Below, in pieces: positions 53,645 through 61,564 of a stretch of 61,564 bases of DNA (positions are counted from its first letter, which is position 1; the number at the start of each line of letters is the position of its first letter). This DNA comes from Cytophagaceae bacterium. GTDB taxonomy: Bacteria > Bacteroidota > Bacteroidia > Cytophagales > Spirosomataceae. The notes below the pieces were generated by a model. The model searched no databases. It had not been told where the DNA came from and saw only the letters and a list, made by a program, of their open reading frames with translations. The stretch covers positions 1 through 61,564 of the forward strand of contig CANLVU010000003.1 of the NCBI GenBank assembly GCA_947494535.1, written 5' to 3'. The translations under genes and the position numbers were made by a program.

Positions 53645-54382
53645 ATGGAAAAATCGATTAATGTTATTGCCAGTTTTGGTGCAGCTATTGTAATTGTAGG
53701 TGCCTTATTTAAGATTTTACACTGGACAGGTGCAAATGAGATGTTGATGGTAGGGATGTTTACCGAGGCCGCCATTTTTATTCTATTTGGAGTTCTTTAT
53801 TTAAAGTCTAAAGAGGAAAAACAGTACGATTGGGAAAAAGTATATCCTGAATTAGCTGGAGGTGAGGCTCGTCCTGCTGCTGCGCGTCACACTGGTGATG
53901 TTCCAGGTTTAGACCCTGAAGCAGTTGCACATTTAACTAAGAGCTTGAAATCATTGACTGATACAGCTAATAGCTTATCAGATATTTCTAAGGCAACGGG
54001 TGCAACTCAAGATTTTGTGAAGTCATTAAATTCTTCTGCAGAGTCTCTAGGTGGTTTGAATAAATCTGTATCTGATGCATCTCAGTCTTTATCAGCTATT
54101 TCAGCTTCCTCTACGGAAGCAGCCAAGTATACGCAAAATTATGCTAAAGCTGGTGCTTCTTTAGAGAAGTTGAACTCCGTTTATGAAGCAGAGATTCAAG
54201 AGGCTAGCAAGCATATGAAGGCGATAAATGGCTTCTATAGTAATGTAAATACGAGTGTAGAACATATTGCAGCTACTCAAAAAGATGCTGAATTATTTAA
54301 GGCGGAATTAGCGAAATTGAATGCTAATATTCAATCCTTGAATCAAGTGTATGGTAGTATGTTAACAGCTATGAAAGGCTAA
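53645..54382 (+). CDS. gldL: T9SS/gliding motor protein GldL (PorL)
   Basis: A 245 aa inner-membrane protein. Two transmembrane helices lie at the N-terminus: VIASFGAAIVIVGALFKIL and LMVGMFTEAAIFILFGVLYL, with a polar residue-rich junction HWTGANE; the conserved Glu in TEAA of the second helix is implicated in proton-driven rotation in this family. The rest is a long cytoplasmic coiled-coil-like tail (SLSAISASSTEAAKYTQNYA). Partners with GldM to form the rotary stator. Followed after 2 bp by gldM. Confidence 0.95.
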   Translation: MEKSINVIASFGAAIVIVGALFKILHWTGANEMLMVGMFTEAAIFILFGVLYLKSKEEKQYDWEKVYPELAGGEARPAAARHTGDVPGLDPEAVAHLTKSLKSLTDTANSLSDISKATGATQDFVKSLNSSAESLGGLNKSVSDASQSLSAISASSTEAAKYTQNYAKAGASLEKLNSVYEAEIQEASKHMKAINGFYSNVNTSVEHIAATQKDAELFKAELAKLNANIQSLNQVYGSMLTAMKG

Positions 54383-54384
54383 TT

Positions 54385-55974
54385 ATGGCAAGTTTAAAGG
54401 AAACCCCCCGGCAGAAAATGATCGGGATGATGTATTTGGTATTAACAGCCTTGCTAGCTTTGCAGGTGAGTGATGCCCTATTGCAGAAATTTGCCCTTTT
54501 GAATAATAGTTTGGAAGTGGCTAATGAATCATCCTTGAAAAAAAGTAAAGGCATGGTGCAAGGAATTGAGGAGCGTATTAAAGACCTACCTAATCCTGCG
54601 GCCTATGTCGATGTATTGAGAAAAGCAAATGAAGTTAGAAAAATCACGGATGCTTTAGTAGCTCATATCGAGAATGTAAAAGGTAAGGTACTAGAAGCTG
54701 GTGGTGGAATTGATCCTCAAACAGGGAATATCAAAAATCCGAAGGAAGAGGAGAAGATTTACGAAATAATGGTAGGTGGCTCTAAACAAGGAGAGGCTTA
54801 TAAGTTGATTCCACTTTTTGATAAATATGTAAAAGATTTATCTTTAGCGGCGGATCCAGGCACTAAATTCCCCTCCTTATCTCCTGATGGTAAAGATGAC
54901 CCTTTAACAAGTAAAGATCCTAATAATGCGAATAAGGATTTTGCGGAATTAAATTTTCAAACTACTCCGGTAGCTGCAGCCTTAGCAACTTTATCTCAAA
55001 AGCAATCGGAGATTCGTCGCTACGAGGCGGAGGTGCTAAATCAATTAGCTGGAAAGGTAGGAGCAAAAGAAATTAAATTTGATAAAGTTTTCGCTCAAGT
55101 TTCGGCAAATGCAAATACGGTAGTAGCTGGGATGGAATACCAGGCTGAAGTATTTATTGGAGCTACTTCCAGTGGTTTTACGCCTCGCATGAGTTTAAAT
55201 GGCGCTTCATTACAAGTACTGGATGGCCGTGGTCAAATTAAGTTTAAAACCTCTGGAGGTGGATACGATGCCAATGGACTTTCGAAGAAGACTTACACGG
55301 CTTCTGTGTCTTACATGAGTCCTGACGGTCCTAAAACGGAGACTATTACGAAGGAATATTTTGTATTGAAACCCACTTACAACATTGAAACAGGTACATT
55401 GCCAGCCTTGTATTTAGGTTGTGCAAACCGCCTAAGTGTAGCAAGTTCTGGCCTAGGAGCACTTTGGAATCCTACTTTTACAGCTGATGGTGGAGAAGCA
55501 ATTGCAGGGGCTAATAAAGGTAAGGTAACAGTAGTGCCTTCTTCGGCAACGGTTACTCTAAATGTAAATAACGGGGGAACACTATTAGGTAAAGAAACAT
55601 TTCGTGTTCGTCGTGTACCAAGACCAGATGTGAAAGTGTTTGGTAATGGCTCAGAATTAGACGAAAAGCGAGGTGCTGTTGCGACAGGACTTCGTTCCAT
55701 TGATGCTAGAGCTATTGCGGAGGAGTCTTTTAAAACAACTAATCCGGAAGATGCTAATTTTAGAGTAACTCAAGTATATATAGCGCTAGCCAGAGGCCAA
55801 AGAAAAGTTGATGATATGACTTTACCGGGTTCTGGATCTATTACTAAGCTTGCACAACAAGCTCAAGCGGGTGATCGTTACTATATAGAAATAAAGGAGG
55901 TTCAAAGAAAGAACTTTAAGGGGGCTGTTGAGACTATTCCTTTCAATATGGTTAAAAATATTCCTTTAAATTAA
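54385..55974 (+). CDS. gldM: T9SS/gliding motor shaft protein GldM (PorM)
   Basis: A 529 aa bitopic inner-membrane protein. One transmembrane helix near residues 13-31 (IGMMYLVLTALLALQVSDALL) crosses the membrane and would be ringed by five GldL; the rest is periplasmic, with a helical D1 domain at about 35-220 followed by beta domains D2-D4 (for example MEYQAEVFIGATSSGFTPRM and KVTVVPSSATVTLNVNNGGT). The family conserved start ASLKETPRQKMIGMMYLV is intact. It transmits motor torque to the GldK/GldN ring. Length is normal. Confidence 0.95.
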   Translation: MASLKETPRQKMIGMMYLVLTALLALQVSDALLQKFALLNNSLEVANESSLKKSKGMVQGIEERIKDLPNPAAYVDVLRKANEVRKITDALVAHIENVKGKVLEAGGGIDPQTGNIKNPKEEEKIYEIMVGGSKQGEAYKLIPLFDKYVKDLSLAADPGTKFPSLSPDGKDDPLTSKDPNNANKDFAELNFQTTPVAAALATLSQKQSEIRRYEAEVLNQLAGKVGAKEIKFDKVFAQVSANANTVVAGMEYQAEVFIGATSSGFTPRMSLNGASLQVLDGRGQIKFKTSGGGYDANGLSKKTYTASVSYMSPDGPKTETITKEYFVLKPTYNIETGTLPALYLGCANRLSVASSGLGALWNPTFTADGGEAIAGANKGKVTVVPSSATVTLNVNNGGTLLGKETFRVRRVPRPDVKVFGNGSELDEKRGAVATGLRSIDARAIAEESFKTTNPEDANFRVTQVYIALARGQRKVDDMTLPGSGSITKLAQQAQAGDRYYIEIKEVQRKNFKGAVETIPFNMVKNIPLN

Positions 55975-55978
55975 TCGA

Positions 55979-56911
55979 ATGAAGATGAATTGGGTGAATA
56001 AACTTTTCTTGTGTTTTCTATTGGCAGCTAACCTGACGGTTTTTGGCCAAGAAAAGCCTTCTAATGCAAATTCTGCTCATCCTATTGAGGAGCAAGATAT
56101 TCATTATCGTTTACGTTTATGGAGAAGAATGGATTTGAATGAGAAAGTCAACAAGCCATTTTTTTCTATTAATCACCAGATATCTAAATTTTTAGTTGAT
56201 TGGGTGCGTGCAGGAATTTTAACTCCCTACAAGAGTGATTCATTAAACGTTAAATTAACGTTAGAGCAGTTTAACGATAATTTAAAAATAGAGGAGTCAT
56301 TAGGTGGGGGAGGACTTTCAGAAGCTGAAAGATCCGCAGGTTTTGGGGATGAAAATGCGGCCACACCTGCAGCTAAGTCAGCTGCGCCAGCCGGTGGAGG
56401 AGATGATGGATGGGGCTCTGCGGCCCCAGCTAAAAAGGAGGATGCTGCTGCGCCAGCAAAGGATGCTTTTGCTGAAAAGCCCGCTTCAAGTCAAGCAGAT
56501 TACTATTTTGCCAAGGATTTGACTATTATTGAAATTAGAGAAGATGCGATAATTGATCGTTTGAGATCTCGCCTTTATTTTGATATTCAATCGATATCTT
56601 TAATCATTCCTGCTTCTAAAACGATCGCTGGATTTGATAAGCCAATTGCGAGTTTTAAGTATAAGGATTTATACGATTTATTTAAAAATAATCCGGATTG
56701 TATTTGGTACAATGCACAGAATGATCTTCAGCATAAAAACATGGCTTATGCTTTTGATTTGCGATTATTCAGTGCACGTATTGTGAAGACAGGTAATATC
56801 GAAGACAAGTTTTTGTCTGATCTATTCGGAGGTGAGAGACAAAGTTTATTGCAGTCTCAAATGATCGAAAATAAACTACTTGAAATAGAGAGTAGTCTTT
56901 GGGAATACTAA
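55979..56911 (+). CDS. gldN: T9SS/gliding protein GldN (PorN) with an Ala/Pro/Gly-rich insert
   Basis: A 310 aa periplasmic protein with signal peptide LFLCFLLAANLTVFGQ. Conserved N-terminal GldN motif IHYRLRLWRRMDLNEKVNKP and C-terminal DLYDLFKNNPDCIWYNAQND are present. Between them, at about residues 113-170, there is a low-complexity stretch rich in Ala, Pro, Gly and Lys (AATPAAKSAAPAGGGDDGW). Some GldN proteins have a flexible linker here; this one seems long. GldN binds GldK in the ring. The gene ends at a terminator closing gldKLMN. Confidence 0.93.
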   Translation: MKMNWVNKLFLCFLLAANLTVFGQEKPSNANSAHPIEEQDIHYRLRLWRRMDLNEKVNKPFFSINHQISKFLVDWVRAGILTPYKSDSLNVKLTLEQFNDNLKIEESLGGGGLSEAERSAGFGDENAATPAAKSAAPAGGGDDGWGSAAPAKKEDAAAPAKDAFAEKPASSQADYYFAKDLTIIEIREDAIIDRLRSRLYFDIQSISLIIPASKTIAGFDKPIASFKYKDLYDLFKNNPDCIWYNAQNDLQHKNMAYAFDLRLFSARIVKTGNIEDKFLSDLFGGERQSLLQSQMIENKLLEIESSLWEY

Positions 56912-56938
56912 GCTGTATTTCTCTTGTTATATCAATTT

Positions 56939-56963
56939 AAACCACCATTAGGTGGTTTTTTTT
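56939..56963 (+). terminator. Intrinsic terminator after gldN
   Basis: AAACCACC-ATTA-GGTGGTTT, 8-bp stem, followed by a T run. Confidence 0.9.
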
Positions 56964-57009
56964 GTGTAATAGATGTAACTTGCAGCGTCATTAGAATCTT
57001 ATCCAAATT

Positions 57010-58485
57010 ATGTCGTATCAACGCAAGACAAAAATTGTAGCCACAGTAGGTCCCACATCAGAATCAAGAGAATCATTAATTCAATTAGCTCAAGCGGGTG
57101 TTAACGTTTTCCGCTTAAATTTTTCTCATGGAACGCATGAGGATCATTTAGAGCGTTTAAAGACGATTCGTTCTATCTCAGAGGAGATGGGTTTGAATCT
57201 AACAATCCTTCAAGATTTACAAGGTCCTAAAATTCGTACACAATTAGTGGAGAATAATGGGGTACCATTAGTAGCAGGCCAACAATTGATTTTTGCGATG
57301 GATGAAAATCTATTAGGTACATCCGAAAAAGTAGGTACCACCTATACCTCGATGTATTTAGATGTGAATCCAGGTGAGCGCATCTTAATGGATGATGGTA
57401 ACTTAGAAGTAAAAGTGCTTTCAGTAGATAAAGTAAAGAAAGAGGTAGTAACCGAGGTGATCTACGGAGGTATTTTGAAATCAAAAAAAGGAATTAATCT
57501 TCCAGGTACTAAGGTGTCATTGCCTTGTTTAACACCTAAAGATGAAGCTGATTTGTATTTTGGTCTTGATCACGGTGTGGATTGGGTAGCGCTTTCTTTT
57601 GTTCGTAAGGCGAGCGATATTTGGGATATTAAAGAGAAGATTAAGGCTTACGGTAAGAATACGCGTGTGATCGCGAAAATTGAAAAGCCGGAAGCGATTG
57701 ATAATTTAGATGAGATTATTGCAGCGACGGATGCCATCATGGTAGCTCGTGGTGATCTAGGTGTGGAGATGGATGGTGCTGTGGTACCTTACTTACAAAA
57801 AGTAATGGTGGAGAAGTGTACAGCAGCAGGTAAGCCTGTTATTGTAGCGACACAGATGTTAGAGTCTATGATCACAAATCCAGTACCTACGCGTGCGGAA
57901 ACGTCTGACGTTGCGAATGCGGTATTACAAGGAGCTTCAGCAACCATGTTAAGTGGTGAATCTGCTTCAGGTGCTTATCCAGTGAAAGCGGTTGAGACAA
58001 TGGCTCATATTCACGAGGTGGTGGAACAACAGCAAAATGAAATTGAAATTGTACAAGGTAATGAGGCGGCGATTTACTTTAAGAATCACTCTTTAAGTGC
58101 ATCTGCCTCTGAAAATGTCCCTTCACAAGATCGTTTAATTGCAGGAGCTTGTCGTTTAGCGCGTGATGCAAAAGCGAAAGCGATTTTATGTATTACAAAC
58201 TCAGGTTATACAGCCTTCCGTTTATCAGCTCACCGTCCTAAGGCAGATTTATTCGTTTTTACATCGAATAAAGAATTGATGTCTACGATGGGTTTATTGT
58301 GGGGAGCACGTGTGTTCTTCTACGATCCAGGAACGGGTAACGCAGAGAAAACAGTTGCTGCGATGGTAGATAAATTAAAGCAAGATAACTTGTTGTCTAA
58401 AGGAGATATCTTCGTGACGACTTTATCTGTTCCTGCTAATAAAGATAAGAAGACAAACACCGTTCAATTAGGAATAGTAGAGTAA
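57010..58485 (+). CDS. pyk: Pyruvate kinase
   Basis: Final glycolytic step, phosphoenolpyruvate to pyruvate with ATP formation. 491 aa, normal length. Start RKTKIVATVGPTSESRE; RLNFSHG near residue 36; the catalytic Lys and Mg-binding region in VIAKIEKPEAIDNLDEII; MVARGDLGVEMD; and the Thr-containing IVATQMLESMITNPVPTRAE. A C-terminal allosteric domain follows from about 360. First gene of a unit with the acyltransferase, gldD and priA genes. Confidence 0.97.
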   Translation: MSYQRKTKIVATVGPTSESRESLIQLAQAGVNVFRLNFSHGTHEDHLERLKTIRSISEEMGLNLTILQDLQGPKIRTQLVENNGVPLVAGQQLIFAMDENLLGTSEKVGTTYTSMYLDVNPGERILMDDGNLEVKVLSVDKVKKEVVTEVIYGGILKSKKGINLPGTKVSLPCLTPKDEADLYFGLDHGVDWVALSFVRKASDIWDIKEKIKAYGKNTRVIAKIEKPEAIDNLDEIIAATDAIMVARGDLGVEMDGAVVPYLQKVMVEKCTAAGKPVIVATQMLESMITNPVPTRAETSDVANAVLQGASATMLSGESASGAYPVKAVETMAHIHEVVEQQQNEIEIVQGNEAAIYFKNHSLSASASENVPSQDRLIAGACRLARDAKAKAILCITNSGYTAFRLSAHRPKADLFVFTSNKELMSTMGLLWGARVFFYDPGTGNAEKTVAAMVDKLKQDNLLSKGDIFVTTLSVPANKDKKTNTVQLGIVE

Positions 58486-58514
58486 ATCCTAGTTTTAGGG
58501 CGCTCGTTTAGATT

Positions 58515-59276
58515 ATGAAAAACAAAAATTCTTTGCTTTCATCTTTTTTAAAGGGGCTATACACTTTCTGGGCAGGATTCGTATTCGTACTGATCTTTTT
58601 GTTATTATATCCATTGATCTTTGTCTTTTTACAAAGACGATCCTGGAAAAGAGTTGCTCATAGGCTTGTCCGACTGTGGGGGCAACTCTTTTTTCTTTTT
58701 GCGGGGATTCGTATCAAAGTGACACATCATTTTAAGCCAGATCCGAAGCAAACCTACGTGTTCTGTTCGAATCACTTTTCTTACGTAGATATTGCGGTGG
58801 TGGTGGTGATTATTCATCAGTTTTTCTCCTTTGTGGGAAAGAATGCGATGAAGAAAATCCCGCTTTTTGGCTATTTATACGCTAGCTTGAATATTTTGGT
58901 AGACCGAAATGATAAGAATAGCCGGGCAAGTTCCTTGAGTCGCTCGTTACGTGCTTTACAATCAGGGCGGAGTATTGTCATTTTTCCTGAAGGAGGAATT
59001 GTTTTCAAGCAATTGCCTTATATGGCGAATCCTTTGAAAGATGGGGCCTTCATTATGGCGATTCAACAACAAGTGCCCATTGTTCCGATGAGTTTTCATA
59101 ATAATCACCAAATCATGGATGAAGACACCTTACTGATGCGTCCAGGTGTTTTGCATGTAGAAATTCATCCACCTATAGAGACCCAAGGTTTAACGATGGA
59201 AGATTTGCCTGTTTTACGGGAAAAAGTGTTTGAATCCATACAAAATCCTATCTTAGCGTATTACGGTTTAAAATAA
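58515..59276 (+). CDS. 1-acyl-sn-glycerol-3-phosphate acyltransferase family protein
   Basis: Membrane acyltransferase making phosphatidic acid or a related lipid. The 253 aa protein has an N-terminal membrane segment (FWAGFVFVLIFLLLYPLIFVFL), the catalytic H-x4-D motif in CSNHFSYVDIAVVV (near residue 90), and the substrate-binding motif VIFPEGGIVF near 160. PlsC is the reference family; an ornithine-lipid or LPS-type acyltransferase is possible. It lies 29 bp after pyk and 6 bp before gldD. Confidence 0.9.
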   Translation: MKNKNSLLSSFLKGLYTFWAGFVFVLIFLLLYPLIFVFLQRRSWKRVAHRLVRLWGQLFFLFAGIRIKVTHHFKPDPKQTYVFCSNHFSYVDIAVVVVIIHQFFSFVGKNAMKKIPLFGYLYASLNILVDRNDKNSRASSLSRSLRALQSGRSIVIFPEGGIVFKQLPYMANPLKDGAFIMAIQQQVPIVPMSFHNNHQIMDEDTLLMRPGVLHVEIHPPIETQGLTMEDLPVLREKVFESIQNPILAYYGLK

Positions 59277-59282
59277 GCGAAT

Positions 59283-59867
59283 ATGCGTCTTTTGCTTTTT
59301 GGTTTTTTGATGACCTTGTTTTCTTGTGGAACCGCCTCAGAGGAAGAAAACACGTCCTTACCACGACCTAAAGGATATCCTTTAATAGCCATTCCTACTC
59401 ATCAATACAGGTCTCTTGAGCCAGGCCATCCCTTTAGTTTTGAGGTTTCGCAATGGGCAGAGGTAAAAAAGGATACCACCTATTTCGCCGAGCCACATTG
59501 GATCTATATTTACTATCCTCGTTGGGACGCCTTCATACAATTAACTTATAAACCCGTTCTTAATGATCCTAAAAGGCTCCAAAAGATGATTCGGGATTCT
59601 TATATTCTGGCAGCGAAGCACCAAATGAAAGCTACTCGGATAGACGAAGGATATATTACAACACTAAGTGGTCGCAAAGCGGCGGTTATCGAATTAGAAG
59701 GAGAAGTAGCGACTTCCTTTCAGTTTATTGTTACGGATAGCACTAAACATTTTTTACGTGGTGCTGTCTATTTTAATACGGCGACGAAAAATGATTCATT
59801 GGCCCCGGTTATTCGGTATCTAAAAAAAGATGCGATTCACCTTATTCAGACTTTACAATGGAAATAG
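59283..59867 (+). CDS. gldD: Gliding motility lipoprotein GldD
   Basis: A 194 aa lipoprotein (lipobox ending at Cys15, MTLFSCGTASEE). Family features: LPRPKGYPLIAIPTHQYRSL near the start, PFSFEVSQWAEV, PHWIYIYYPRWDAFIQLTYK and RDSYILAAKHQMKATRIDEG. GldD is required for gliding and T9SS function in Flavobacterium; its exact job is not settled. Here it is separate from gldKLMN and placed in a unit with pyk, an acyltransferase gene and priA, and its end overlaps priA by 10 bp. Confidence 0.9.
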   Translation: MRLLLFGFLMTLFSCGTASEEENTSLPRPKGYPLIAIPTHQYRSLEPGHPFSFEVSQWAEVKKDTTYFAEPHWIYIYYPRWDAFIQLTYKPVLNDPKRLQKMIRDSYILAAKHQMKATRIDEGYITTLSGRKAAVIELEGEVATSFQFIVTDSTKHFLRGAVYFNTATKNDSLAPVIRYLKKDAIHLIQTLQWK

Positions 59868-61564
59868 GGGAGGAAAAAACGGTTTTTGGGGATGTCCTTC
59901 TTCCGCTTCCCATCCCTCGTTATTTTACGTACCGGGTGCCACGGGAATGGGCTGAATTTGTGCAGTCGGGATTGCGGGTGGTGGTGCCTTTTGGGACAAA
60001 GAAAGTCTTGACGGGAGTGATTGTAACAATTCACCATAACCCGCCTAAGGAGTATCAGGCGAAATACTTGTTGGAGATTTTAGACGATGCTCCACTAGTC
60101 ACATCCTCTCAAATCGCCCTTTTTCAATGGGTGGCGGACTATTATATGTGTTATCCGGGCGAGGTGTTTCAGGTCGCTTTACCAGCTGGTTTGAAGATTT
60201 CAAGTCAATCGAAGGTTCAGCTGAATCCAGAATTTTCGAGCCCTGAAACGTTGTCAGAAAAAGAGTTAGCTATTTATGTCGAGATACGCGATAAAGGCGC
60301 CTTGACCTATGATGAGCTTGCCAAATTTGCCGAAGTCAAAAGCCCCTACCACCTCATTAAGGCCTTAGTGGGCAAGGATGCGGTGATTATTTTTGATGAA
60401 CTAAAAGATCGCTACACCCCTAAAGTGCAGCGAAAAGTCCGTTTAACGGCTTCTTTTGAGGATAAATTAGTACTCACAGATTTGATTCAATCGCTGGAGG
60501 AGAAACAAAAGCAGATGGCGATTCTCTTGCATTACCTGCAATATATCCCAGTGCTAAGAAGCCCGGAAACGAATCAAAAAGGTCTGGCTAAAAACAGTTT
60601 TAGTCAAGCTGGATTGTCGGAAAGTTCGTTGCAGACTTTGGTTAAGAACCAGGTCTTTGAAATTTTTGATGTGGTTGTTTCGCGCTTTGATGAAGCGGAT
60701 GAAAATTTTGTTCCTTCTACGTTTACGTTAAATGCCCCACAGGAAAAGGCCTACCAATCTATTTTGAATCAGTTTCAAGAGAAGGATGTCGTGCTACTCC
60801 ATGGAATCACGGGTTCTGGTAAAACAGAAATATATATCAAGCTAATTCAGGAAGCCTTAGCGAATGGAGACCAAGTTTTGTATTTGCTTCCGGAAATTGC
60901 TTTGACAACGCAAATCGTCGTTCGATTGAAGCGAATTTTTGGGGAGCAAGTAGGGATTTACCATTCTAAATTCTCGGATAATGAGCGGGTGGAAGTGTGG
61001 AAGTCGATTGTCGAAGGTAAATATCCTTTCGTAGTGGGCGTTCGTTCCTCCGTGTTTTTGCCGTTCAAGAATTTAGGATTGATTATTATCGATGAGGAAC
61101 ACGAGACTTCTTTCAAGCAGGCAGATCCTGCGCCGCGTTATCATGCGCGGGATGTGGCCATTGTCTTAGCGCACCAGCAGAAGGCGAAAGTTCTACTCGG
61201 TTCCGCGACGCCTTCGATGGAGACCTATTACCAGGCTAAACAAGATAAGTATGGCCTTGTAGTGCTAAAAGAGCGTTTTGGAGCGGCACAATTGCCAGCG
61301 ATGCATTTGATTGATACGAAATATGCGAACCGGATGAAGCAGATGAAGGGCGGATTTTCGGTGGAGTTGATTGAGGTTTTGGCAGATAATTTGAAGCAAA
61401 GCAAGCAGAGTTTATTGTTCCAAAACCGCCGCGGCTATTCCCCTTACCTTCAGTGCCAAGATTGCGATTGGATAGCTACATGTCATCAGTGTGACGTGTC
61501 GTTGACTTACCATGCTCGGGAGCAAGAGTTACGCTGCCATTATTGCGGACACCACGAGTCATTA
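59858..61564 (+). CDS. priA: Primosomal protein N' (replication restart helicase), partial
   Basis: Runs off the right edge; 569 codons are present and the frame is open throughout the parts I translated, but it is missing from the ORF track. Starts MEIGEEKTVFGDVLLPLPIP, then FTYRVPREWAEFVQSGLRVV matches the PriA DNA-binding domain. The helicase has Walker A in HGITGSGKTEIYIKL and Walker B in IIIDEEHETSFKQ, followed by ARDVAIVLAH and LGSATPSMETYY. The zinc-binding cysteines begin near the end (LQCQDCDWIATCHQCDVSL, RCHYCGHH). It restarts stalled replication forks. ATG overlaps gldD. Confidence 0.95.
   Translation, partial: MEIGEEKTVFGDVLLPLPIPRYFTYRVPREWAEFVQSGLRVVVPFGTKKVLTGVIVTIHHNPPKEYQAKYLLEILDDAPLVTSSQIALFQWVADYYMCYPGEVFQVALPAGLKISSQSKVQLNPEFSSPETLSEKELAIYVEIRDKGALTYDELAKFAEVKSPYHLIKALVGKDAVIIFDELKDRYTPKVQRKVRLTASFEDKLVLTDLIQSLEEKQKQMAILLHYLQYIPVLRSPETNQKGLAKNSFSQAGLSESSLQTLVKNQVFEIFDVVVSRFDEADENFVPSTFTLNAPQEKAYQSILNQFQEKDVVLLHGITGSGKTEIYIKLIQEALANGDQVLYLLPEIALTTQIVVRLKRIFGEQVGIYHSKFSDNERVEVWKSIVEGKYPFVVGVRSSVFLPFKNLGLIIIDEEHETSFKQADPAPRYHARDVAIVLAHQQKAKVLLGSATPSMETYYQAKQDKYGLVVLKERFGAAQLPAMHLIDTKYANRMKQMKGGFSVELIEVLADNLKQSKQSLLFQNRRGYSPYLQCQDCDWIATCHQCDVSLTYHAREQELRCHYCGHHESL

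Overview
The window is a piece of chromosome from a low-GC Bacteroidota, most likely a gliding member of the Cytophagales (an Aquirufa/Spirosomaceae-like freshwater bacterium is my guess; no rRNA or marker search was possible). Evidence: a type IX secretion/gliding core (porP/sprF-like, gldK, gldL, gldM, gldN, plus a separate gldD), a SusC/SusD pair, many lipoproteins and a secreted protein with a T9SS C-terminal sorting domain, Bacteroidota-type -7 promoter boxes (TAnnTTTG) and few Shine-Dalgarno sequences.

Layout. 1-1973: end of a small HTH regulator and convergent glmS. 2213-7226: secreted GH13 amylase, translationally coupled amidase, and a Tat-exported Gfo/Idh/MocA oxidoreductase closed by a strong terminator. 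7289-7620: a gene graveyard (signal-peptide relic and an antisense fragment resembling NAD(P)H-hydrate dehydratase). 7911-16642: SusC, SusD and an FG-GAP/ASPIC lipoprotein, forming a nutrient-uptake locus. 16680-28161: a two-gene minus-strand operon encoding a 3580-residue T9SS-secreted RCC1-repeat protein and a small lipoprotein. 28322-30071: two small envelope genes, a tRNA-Arg(CCG), and a degenerate second copy of the tRNA 3' part 802 bp away. 30084-35156: pseudouridine synthase, anmK, lhgO and an ABC exporter. 35261-41826: branched-chain amino acid genes ilvD-ilvB-ilvN-ilvC and a short leuA. 42040-48206: MscS channel, outer-membrane protein, lptC, and a minus-strand set recN - small lipoprotein - SCO1 - cytochrome c. 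48350-51285: sucD, DUF4271 protein, hemD-like gene. 51347-56911: porP/sprF-like gene and gldKLMN. 57010-61564: pyk, plsC-like, gldD and the start of priA, which runs off the edge.

The most unusual structures are (1) the giant RCC1 protein, in which I count 56 repeats arranged as four sets of 14 (14 = two seven-bladed propellers), three sets being copies of one roughly 855-residue module that also carries an Ig-like linker; (2) a family of CT-rich mosaic intergenic arrays (five blocks), several bordered by perfect inverted repeats that fold back on the last codons or stop codon of the neighbouring gene; (3) the partial tRNA-Arg/terminator duplication flanking a beta-barrel gene; and (4) a hairpin between sucD and the DUF4271 gene that looks like a terminator yet contains the next gene's start codon in its stem and its ribosome binding site in its loop.

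How the genes fit together: the T9SS core (GldK-N, PorP/SprF-like) would export the giant RCC1 protein, whose C-terminus carries the sorting domain; SusCD and the amylase supply sugar oligomers; glmS and anmK serve amino-sugar and wall metabolism; the ilv/leu block makes branched-chain amino acids. All function calls are from sequence reading alone.
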